From Halobacteriales archaeon QH_10_67_13 (GTDB lineage Archaea; Halobacteriota; Halobacteria; Halobacteriales; Haloarculaceae), in the NCBI GenBank assembly GCA_003021335.1, contig PXQL01000003.1, positions 1 through 20,271 on the forward strand: a stretch of 20,271 bases of DNA, given 5' to 3'. The position numbers and the translations under genes were made by a program. The first letter of the stretch is position 1. Each line of letters begins with the position of its first letter. Shown piece after piece: positions 14,810-20,271 of this stretch. Below the pieces are notes generated by a model that saw nothing but the letters and a program-made list of their open reading frames with translations, had not been told where the DNA came from and ran no database searches.

Positions 14810-14854
14810 GTCGAGTCGCCGCGCCGAGATGATCGATTGCGTCTCCGTCCGCGC
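14756..14854 (-). repeat. 99-bp inverted repeat, right arm (pstB 5' region in place)
   Basis: This is the partner of 13968-14066. It covers the pstB N-terminal region from just after the operon start to the codons for MDIPE, including the frameshift site, so both arms carry the same frame error. The arms enclose 689 bp containing the rest of pstB. Confidence 0.95.
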
Positions 14855-14903
14855 TCGAGTCTGTCACGTCGATGTCGACGAGTGAGTTGTTTCCCATCGG
14901 TGA

Positions 14904-16523
14904 TCACTGGTTTCGTTCGTACCGGTTCCGGACGAGGATCGCGACCGCGTTGATCGCCAGCATGGCGAGAAGCAAGGTTAAGACGCCAGCGGAGAGCACA
15001 CCGGTCCGGAAGTCGGCGATGAACTCACCGGCCCAGGCGTAGATCTGCATCGGCATCGCGCTAACGCTGTCGTTCAGTGACGTCGGCGGAGAGTAGACCG
15101 TCGTCGCGGCCCCGATCATGATCAGCGGAGCCGTCTCGCCGATCGCCCGCCCCAGCGAGAGGATCGTCCCCGTGAGAATGCCGGGCAACGCCTCCGGCAA
15201 CACGACGTTTCGAAGCGTGTGCCAGTCGCTCGCGCCCATCGCGTAACTTGCCCGTCGGTGTGCGTCGGGGACCGCACGGATCGCCTCTTGTGCCGAGATG
15301 ATCGTGATCGGCATGATCAACAGACCGAGCGTGAACGCCGCCGTCGTCACCACGCCCGTTCCCGTCCCGGGCCACAGCGCAAAGGGCCCAAGCGAGACAC
15401 CCCGCGCGATAATCGCGAGCCCAAGCAGCCCGTACACGACCGAGGGCACACCCGCGAGGTTGGCGATGTTGACCTGGATGAGCTGGACGATCCGGCCGCG
15501 CCACCCCGTACTCGGGGCGTACTCCTCGAGATAAATGGCCGCGCCGACGCTCACGGGGAAGGCGAACGCGGCCATCACCATCATGATGAAAAACGAGCCG
15601 ACGACGGCCGGGTACAGACCCGCGTCCTCGGGGAGCCGCGAGTGCGGACTCGTGAGAAACTGCCAGTCCAGCCACGGGTCCGCGGCGGCAAATCCGGTCG
15701 CGTTCGCGATCACGACCCCGACGACAGCGCCGCCGACGATCACGAGCGGAGCGGCGAGCCCGACGTTCGACTGGCCGTTCCGGAACCGTCGCCAGGCGAG
15801 GACGCCCAGCGGGGAAAACAGCGCGAGCCCGAACACGAGAACGAGGCCTGGTGTCAGCGGGTCCGGCGCCGGCGTGAGCAGTGGGACAGCCACTCCCGCG
15901 AGCACGAGCCCGCCGGCCAGCAGTCCGGCTCGTCGTCTCCCGGCGGTCGGTTCGACGCGGGTCCAGACCAGCACCGCGAGCGGGACGACGATCGTGAGCA
16001 GGTACAGCAACCAGGGATCGGCGGCCCCAGCGAGCTCGGTGAGCGTGTCGAGAGCGACTGTTGCTACGACGCCGCCGCCGACGAGGACGGCGGCCGTGGC
16101 CGGGAGGCGGTACCGGCGATTCGGGATCACGAGGGCGGTGACGAGCGCCGGCAAGAGAGCCCCGCCGGCGTAGGCGGCCCAGACGGACGGAGTGACAATC
16201 AGCTGAAAGACAACCGCAAAGACTCCGAGGACCGCGCCCCCGATGAGGGCGGCCGTTGAGGAGATCGCAGCCAGCTTGACCGTCTCGTCTCGCCGGGCGT
16301 AGGTCACCACCCCGCCGGTCGAGAGGCCGGTCGCAGTCAGGACCACGAGGATCCAGACCGGGTGTGCGGCGTCGAACCCGAGTGCACCCCACGTGACCGT
16401 AAGCAAGAGTGCGGCCAGAGCGAGCACCCCGACCGCGGTCGCCCCGAGACAGACCAGCCGGAAAGCGGCCCCCTTCAACTTGCTGAGACCGTTCGTGAAC
16501 GTGAGCCGATCGACCGTTGCCAC
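14904..16523 (-). CDS. pstA: Phosphate ABC transporter permease PstA with extended N-terminus
   Basis: This 539-residue permease has a C-terminal PstA core (about 300-535) with the EAA-type loop AQEAIRAVPDAHRRASYAMG and the conserved LSLGRAIGETAPLIMIGA. YLEEYAPS (331-338) and GVPSVVYGLLGL (358-369) are typical of PstA. The first 280 residues add several membrane helices (about 22-45, 56-72, 85-112, 117-132, 141-160, 170-190, 200-245), an extension usual in haloarchaea but not in bacterial PstA (about 280-300 residues). Start GTG 16523 is one base after the pstC stop, so translation is probably coupled. With PstC it forms the membrane channel for phosphate. Confidence 0.92.
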   Translation of the reverse strand: MATVDRLTFTNGLSKLKGAAFRLVCLGATAVGVLALAALLLTVTWGALGFDAAHPVWILVVLTATGLSTGGVVTYARRDETVKLAAISSTAALIGGAVLGVFAVVFQLIVTPSVWAAYAGGALLPALVTALVIPNRRYRLPATAAVLVGGGVVATVALDTLTELAGAADPWLLYLLTIVVPLAVLVWTRVEPTAGRRRAGLLAGGLVLAGVAVPLLTPAPDPLTPGLVLVFGLALFSPLGVLAWRRFRNGQSNVGLAAPLVIVGGAVVGVVIANATGFAAADPWLDWQFLTSPHSRLPEDAGLYPAVVGSFFIMMVMAAFAFPVSVGAAIYLEEYAPSTGWRGRIVQLIQVNIANLAGVPSVVYGLLGLAIIARGVSLGPFALWPGTGTGVVTTAAFTLGLLIMPITIISAQEAIRAVPDAHRRASYAMGASDWHTLRNVVLPEALPGILTGTILSLGRAIGETAPLIMIGAATTVYSPPTSLNDSVSAMPMQIYAWAGEFIADFRTGVLSAGVLTLLLAMLAINAVAILVRNRYERNQ

Positions 16524-16524
16524 G

Positions 16525-17505
16525 TCAGTACTCCTCCCGGTATCTGCCCGCGATGTACTCGGCGACGAGGTTCATTACGAACGTCATACCGAACAGGGCG
16601 AGCCCGAGTGCGAACATCGAGTCGTACGCGGGCGTGTTCCCCCCGATGTCGGCGCTCGCGACGTTGATCATCGCCGCAGTGATCGTCTCGATCGACTGCA
16701 GGAGGTTCTGTTCGACGTTGGGGTAGAACGGCATTTTCGCGCTCTGTCCGGCCGCGACCGTCACGGCCATGGTCTCGCCGATCGCCCGCGAGAGCGCGAG
16801 GACGTACGACGAGATGATCCCGGAGAGCGCCGACGGAACGACCACTCGCGTCGTGGTTTCGAACTTCGTCGAGCCCAGCCCGTAAGCGGCCTCGCGCAGC
16901 GAGTTGGGAACGGCCGAGATCGCGTCCTCGCTGATCGAAGAGACCATCGGAATGATCATGATTCCGACGACGATCCCGGCAGACAGCGCGTTGAACGTCC
17001 GGATCTGAAAGAAGTTGTCCAGAAACGGCGTAATAAAAAAGAGCGCGAAAAAGCCGTAGACGATCGTCGGGACGCCGGCGAGGATCTCCAGGGTCGGTTT
17101 GAAGATCGCCCGCGTCCGGGGGCTCGCGTACTCGGAGAGGTAGATCGCCGCCCCGAGTCCGGTCGGCAGCGCGATTACGGCGGAGGTGACGACGATGATG
17201 AGCGTCCCGCTCACGAGCGGCAGGATACCGAACTTGTACGTTCCGTCGCCGGTCTTCGAGGTCGGCTTCCACGTATTGCCGGTCAGGAAACCCTGGACAT
17301 CCACGATATCCGAGGCAAAAAACACCTGCGCGCCGTCGATCAATACGTAGATGATACCGGCGGTGACCAACACCGTGAGGACGCCACAGGCCGCGAACAC
17401 GTATCGGACCGCGGTATCGAGCTGGATCTCTCCAGCCTTCCGGCTGGTAATGTCGGTGGCGTCGGCGGGCTGGTCGGCCCGTGCGGTCTCCTCTGGCGTG
17501 CTCAT
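16525..17505 (-). CDS. pstC: Phosphate ABC transporter permease PstC
   Basis: This 326-residue protein has a hydrophilic N-terminus of about 30 residues and six membrane helices. It carries PstC hallmarks: LPLVSGTLIIVVTSAVIALP, GAAIYLSEYASPRTR, EILAGVPTIVYGFFAL and the EAA loop EDAISAVPNSLREAAYGLGS. VVVPSALSGIISSYVLALSR and AIGETMAVT follow. Start ATG 17505 is six bases after the pstS stop, indicating one operon pstS-pstC-pstA-pstB. It pairs with PstA to pass phosphate into the cytoplasm. The gene is intact. Confidence 0.93.
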   Translation of the reverse strand: MSTPEETARADQPADATDITSRKAGEIQLDTAVRYVFAACGVLTVLVTAGIIYVLIDGAQVFFASDIVDVQGFLTGNTWKPTSKTGDGTYKFGILPLVSGTLIIVVTSAVIALPTGLGAAIYLSEYASPRTRAIFKPTLEILAGVPTIVYGFFALFFITPFLDNFFQIRTFNALSAGIVVGIMIIPMVSSISEDAISAVPNSLREAAYGLGSTKFETTTRVVVPSALSGIISSYVLALSRAIGETMAVTVAAGQSAKMPFYPNVEQNLLQSIETITAAMINVASADIGGNTPAYDSMFALGLALFGMTFVMNLVAEYIAGRYREEY

Positions 17506-17511
17506 ATAAAG

Positions 17512-18543
17512 TTATTCGATGGTTTCCTCAAGCTTGTTGAGGTTGTCCTGGATCTCTTGATCGCTCATCGGGACGTACCCGATCTCCTCGGCGATGATCT
17601 GTTGATTTCCGGTCAGCTCGATGTAATACCGGAGGAACTCCTGGAGTTCCTCTTTTTCCTGGAGGCGGTTGCTGTTGACGTAGATAAAGATCGGGCGTGC
17701 CAGCGGGTACGTGCCGTCGGAGGCGGCCGTGAGACTCGGCTCCGTACAGCCCTCGCCGCCGTCGATCTCGAGTGCCTTGATCGAGCCGGGATTGTTATCA
17801 TAATACGCGTAGGGGAGGTACCCGTGCGCGTACTGATTGTCCGAGATGCCCCGTGCGATGAGATCGTCCTCTTCGGTCCCCTCGAAGTCATCGCGGATGA
17901 CGCGCAGTTCGCCGACGACTTCCCTGGTCCAGTAATCAAAGGTTCCGGAAGTCGTCGCAGCCCCGTAGAGATCGAAGGGTTCGTCGGGCCACTCGGATCG
18001 GATGTCCGACCAGAGTTCGTTCTCGGCGTCCGGCGACCAGATCCGGCTGAGTTCCTCGATAGTTATACACTCGGCCCAGTCGTTGTCGTTGTTGACAGCA
18101 GCCGTGAGCGCGTCGCCGGCAACCTGGAACTCGATGGGCTCGAATCCCTGATCGCGCGCCCGCTCGACTTCCTCCTCGAGGATGGGCCGCGACGAGCCGT
18201 TGATATCGGAGTCGCCCTTGAGAAAAAACTTCTCGAACCCACCGGTCGAGCCGTCTCGAGAGATCGGGAACTCGACATCGTCGCTGACATCTGCCCGGAA
18301 CTCCTCGGTCGCCGCCACCTGCACCGGGTAGACGGTGCTGCTCCCGGAGATTCTGATCGTTCCGGAGAGCTCGTCGGCGCTCGTGGTCCCGCCGTCTCCC
18401 GACGTTGTATCCCCGTCGCCGGCGTCTCCGTCATCTCCGTTGCCGCTACAGCCGGCAAGCGCCGTCGCCGCGACGACGCTCGAGGAGACGAGAAAATTCC
18501 GTCGGGATGGCAACCCGGAACGATCGTGTGGGTCCTGCGACAT
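17512..18543 (-). CDS. pstS: Phosphate-binding lipoprotein PstS, Tat-exported
   Basis: This 343-residue protein binds phosphate outside the cell and hands it to PstCA. It begins MSQDPHDRSGLPSRRNFLVS with a twin-arginine motif (R14-R15) and a lipobox LAGC (29-32), giving a lipid-anchored Tat substrate. An Asp/Gly/Thr-rich linker (34-58) leads to the binding domain: SGSSTV (66-71), SRDGSTGGF (95-103), GSSRPI, ATTSGTFDYW and ARPIFIYVN. These phosphate-contact motifs are intact. I chose ATG 18543 because a TATA-like CTTTTATC lies about 27 bp upstream; a start at 18651 would put 36 unrelated residues before the Tat signal. It is the first gene of the operon. Confidence 0.93.
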   Translation of the reverse strand: MSQDPHDRSGLPSRRNFLVSSSVVAATALAGCSGNGDDGDAGDGDTTSGDGGTTSADELSGTIRISGSSTVYPVQVAATEEFRADVSDDVEFPISRDGSTGGFEKFFLKGDSDINGSSRPILEEEVERARDQGFEPIEFQVAGDALTAAVNNDNDWAECITIEELSRIWSPDAENELWSDIRSEWPDEPFDLYGAATTSGTFDYWTREVVGELRVIRDDFEGTEEDDLIARGISDNQYAHGYLPYAYYDNNPGSIKALEIDGGEGCTEPSLTAASDGTYPLARPIFIYVNSNRLQEKEELQEFLRYYIELTGNQQIIAEEIGYVPMSDQEIQDNLNKLEETIE

Positions 18544-18565
18544 CACCGGCAACTGTACGCGGACC

Positions 18566-18586
18566 GATAAAAGCCGTTTATAATAG
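18566..18586 (-). promoter_or_regulatory. pstS operon promoter (TATA-like boxes)
   Basis: On the minus strand, CTTTTATC (18566-18573) lies about 27 bp ahead of the pstS ATG and a second TATTATAAA (around 18578-18586) lies just behind it. Pst operons are induced by phosphate starvation; two close boxes could give alternative starts, which is inference. Confidence 0.5.
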
Positions 18587-18704
18587 TCGTATAACCGCGT
18601 GTGAGTCGTACGGATCGTTCTGATCGGAGGAGGGTGGTATGGAGAGAACATAAGAATATATAATTCTCTGTAGTGATCTGTCGGTACCCGTCGGCCGGGG
18701 GGCT

Positions 18705-18776
18705 GTATCTACGCGCCCACTGTAGCGCGTATCTACGCGCCCACTGTAGCGCGTATCTACGCGCCCATCTTGTACG
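18705..18776. repeat. 24-bp tandem repeat upstream of pstS (about 2.7 copies)
   Basis: The unit begins GTATCTACGCGCCCACTG and ends TAGCGC; two copies are identical (18705-18728, 18729-18752), and a third (from 18753) keeps about 15 bases before diverging. At the unit junctions GCGTA-TC-TACGC can fold on itself. The array lies 160-230 bp upstream of the pstS start, between that gene and a cupin gene. It could be a regulator-binding array or a simple duplication. There are no unique spacers, so it is not a CRISPR. Confidence 0.85.
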
Positions 18777-18788
18777 CGCGCACGCAGC

Positions 18789-19103
18789 TCAGTCCTCGCT
18801 CCAGGGAGGGCTCACTCGGGGCGGACTAAAGACTTCGACGCCGTCGACGGGCACCTCGCCGTTGTTCGCAGCGGCGTGTGGCTCGTCGGGAGCGAGGACA
18901 TTCTCGCCGTCGACGATCAGCGTCAGCGTGCCGTCGACGACGTAGCCGGCCTGCTCGTTGTCGTGGCTGTGTTCGCCGACCGTCGCGCCGGGTTCGATGT
19001 GGAACCGCTGGACGCTGGTCCGCTCGCCGGCCGCGAGCTGCGTGAGGTAGACGCCGTCGAGGACCTCGGCGGTCTCGGTGTCCGCGGGTGCCTGTGAGTC
19101 CAT
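18789..19103 (-). CDS. Small cupin-domain protein, possibly with an in-frame deletion
   Basis: This 104-residue single-domain cupin has motif 1 PGATVGEHSHDNEQAGYVVDG (about 38-58) with both histidines and the glutamine/glutamate position filled. Motif 2 is represented by LAPDEPHAAANNG. Between DGE and NVLAPDEPH relatives have about 8-12 more residues (the GPGDSY.. part of the barrel), so a short in-frame loss is likely. It ends VEVFSPPRVSPPWSED. A TATA-like CTTTAG about 27 bp upstream supports ATG 19103. Reaction and ligand are unknown. It is divergent from the following gene. Confidence 0.75.
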   Translation of the reverse strand: MDSQAPADTETAEVLDGVYLTQLAAGERTSVQRFHIEPGATVGEHSHDNEQAGYVVDGTLTLIVDGENVLAPDEPHAAANNGEVPVDGVEVFSPPRVSPPWSED

Positions 19104-19200
19104 ACCGTACCGAGCAGCCGGACGCTCCTAAAGCTGTGGGCCGTCCGGAGGCGCCGCGGGCGCCGGGAGGTTCTTTACTCGCCGACGCGGATCAAACGGT

Positions 19201-19713
19201 ATGTACGCCGTCGTGGGGTGTGACGAGTGTGCGGCGCTGTGGATCGTCGAGGGCGATCCGGAGACGAGTCAGTGTCCCCGCTGCGGGCGGACACGAGGCC
19301 ACGAGAAACGCCGGGAGTTCGTCACGACCGAGGACGAAGACCACGCTCGCGAAGTTCGCTCGTCGATGCTCGCCGCCCGGCAGGGAGAGGGCGAGGCCTT
19401 CGCCGAGCTCGACTCCTTCGCTGAGCTCGAAGGTCGGGTCGAGGAAGCCGGCATCGACGACGAGACCTACCTCGAAGGATCCGGGCTCGACCCGGAGCGG
19501 ATCGCCGAGGCGGCCGAGGAAGAGGCGACCTCGAAGAGCCGCGAGGAGATCGTCCGTGAGGCCGTCCAGACCCTCGATGCCCCAACTGAGGCCGATGTCG
19601 TCGAGTACACGACGCGACGGGACGTGCCGGCCGACTACACGAAACGCGCACTTGCGAAGCTCGTGCGGGCCGGCGAGGCGACCGAATCCAACGGCACCTA
19701 CCGGCTGCTATGA
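19201..19713 (+). CDS. DUF5817-type zinc-ribbon and winged-helix protein
   Basis: This 170-residue protein starts at ATG 19201 (MYAVVGCDECAALWIVEG). A zinc ribbon at the N-terminus has C7, C10, C25 and C28 and is followed by REFVTTEDEDHAREVRSSML and a charged helix (GEAFAELDSFAELEGRVEEA). A C-terminal winged helix (about 110-170: SREEIVREAVQTLDAPTEAD.., KRALAKLVRAGEATESNGTY) ends RLL. The pattern matches a family conserved across haloarchaea (DUF5817, from memory), probably DNA- or RNA-binding. A TATA-like TTCTTTACTC lies around 19170-19180. The next gene follows after 34 bp and may be co-transcribed. Confidence 0.8.
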   Translation: MYAVVGCDECAALWIVEGDPETSQCPRCGRTRGHEKRREFVTTEDEDHAREVRSSMLAARQGEGEAFAELDSFAELEGRVEEAGIDDETYLEGSGLDPERIAEAAEEEATSKSREEIVREAVQTLDAPTEADVVEYTTRRDVPADYTKRALAKLVRAGEATESNGTYRLL

Positions 19714-19747
19714 CAACCAACTTGGCCCGAGGCCTGCCACGGTTGGC

Positions 19748-20254
19748 ATGATGTTCGACGAGATCATGCAGAAGTTCTCGGACTCGCCAGGTCAACAGCG
19801 GGTTATCCGGCTGCTCTTAGAGCGGGGCTTTTCGGTCAACGACGAGGGCCGGGTCGTCTCCGGCGGGATCGAGATTCCGGACACCGGCATCGCCCGCGAG
19901 GCGGAGGTCGACCGGCGGGTGGTCGACGCCACGACCGACGCGGTGCTCGCAGACGACCAGCTCAGGCCGATCTTCCAGAACATCTCGGCGATCCCGAGCC
20001 TGATGGATCTGGCGCCGGTGCTCGATCTGACCGTGCTGACCGTCGCCGTCCGGGAGGCCGAGGAGCCCGGCATCGTCGCGCGGGTAACCGAGCTGGTCGC
20101 TGACCGGGGCGTGTCGATCCGCCAGGTGATAAGCGAGGACCCGGAGTTCACCGACGAGCCGCGGCTGTATCTCATCGCCGACGGCGAGCTCCCCGGAGAA
20201 CTGCTCAACGAGATCCGTCGGCTCGCGTTTGTCCGCCGGATCGAGCTGGCCTGA
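19748..20254 (+). CDS. ACT-domain regulator of amino-acid metabolism (COG2061-like)
   Basis: This 168-residue protein starts MMFDEIMQKFSDSPGQQRVI; starts at 19748 or 19751 differ by one methionine. The N-terminal half looks like a helix-turn-helix (QQRVIRLLLERGFSVNDEGR) followed by EIPDTGIAREAEVDRRVVDA. The C-terminal half (about 92-168) is an ACT domain: LTVLTVAVREAEEPGIVARV, ELVADRGVSIRQVISEDPEF and PRLYLIADGELPGELLNEI. ACT domains bind amino acids, so the protein is predicted to sense an amino acid and control an enzyme or gene. The gene is intact and downstream of the DUF5817 gene. Confidence 0.82.
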   Translation: MMFDEIMQKFSDSPGQQRVIRLLLERGFSVNDEGRVVSGGIEIPDTGIAREAEVDRRVVDATTDAVLADDQLRPIFQNISAIPSLMDLAPVLDLTVLTVAVREAEEPGIVARVTELVADRGVSIRQVISEDPEFTDEPRLYLIADGELPGELLNEIRRLAFVRRIELA

Positions 20255-20271
20255 CTCGGCCAAGCGCCGCG

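Noticed and set aside
15219..16259. A 346-codon plus-strand ORF inside pstA
   Set aside because: Its composition is low-complexity Arg/Asp/Gln, typical of a GC-rich antisense frame; pstA on the other strand is certain.
16393..18570. A 725-codon plus-strand ORF across pstC and pstS
   Set aside because: It is the antisense shadow of pstC and pstS, whose minus-strand products have clear transporter motifs; its own product is Arg/Asp-rich with no recognisable domain.
18705..18776. Possible CRISPR array
   Set aside because: The units are head-to-tail without spacers, only about 2.7 copies, and no cas gene is in the window.
19714..19746. Small inverted repeat CAACC..GGTTG before the ACT-domain gene
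   Set aside because: The arms are only five bases with a wide GC-rich gap; such matches are frequent by chance and no promoter elements support an operator.

Overview
The window looks like chromosomal DNA of a haloarchaeon (class Halobacteria). The DNA is GC-rich and the proteins are strongly acidic. TATA-like boxes sit about 25-30 bp ahead of several start codons, as expected for leaderless transcripts. Several families are typical of or restricted to haloarchaea: a DUF5817-type zinc ribbon/winged-helix protein, small CxxC zinc-ribbon proteins, a Tat-exported PstS lipoprotein, the archaeal tRNA-Ile agmatidine synthase TiaS, and transposons carrying only TnpB.

Layout. 1-1290: partial TnpB element with a divergent ribbon-helix-helix ORF and a left-end hairpin. 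1412-3457: small zinc-ribbon gene, YVTN/YncE-like propeller pseudogene, second small zinc-ribbon gene (minus), GpgS-like glycosyltransferase pseudogene. 3550-5421: an hsp20 gene on the minus strand split by a roughly 1.5 kb TnpB element. 5530-9011: YigZ/IMPACT pseudogene, upp (minus), DUF5828-like gene, tiaS (minus). 9060-10858: Brp/Blh-like membrane protein, small antisense acidic gene, frameshifted CorC-type CBS gene. 10919-12694: GrpB-family gene ending in a TnpB-type right-end remnant, a frameshifted conserved haloarchaeal gene and a cupin fragment. 12898-18543: CaCA-type Na+/Ca2+ exchanger, then the phosphate-uptake operon pstS-pstC-pstA-pstB, all on the minus strand. 18705-18776: short tandem repeats. 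18789-20254: cupin (minus), DUF5817 gene, ACT-domain regulator.

Function. The best defined unit is the Pst system: the lipoprotein binds phosphate outside the cell, PstC and PstA form the channel, and PstB is the ATPase. The usual phoU neighbour is missing. Two housekeeping genes, upp (uracil salvage) and tiaS (AUA decoding), are intact.

Two things stand out. First, pstB lies between perfect 99-bp inverted repeats made from its own 5' end, next to a transposon right-end remnant. This is the geometry of an invertible segment, or the scar of a rearrangement (or an assembly fold-back). Second, an unusual number of accessory genes carry internal deletions, single-base frameshifts or nonsense changes, while neighbouring core genes are intact. 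Family assignments come from recognising motifs by eye; no database search was run.
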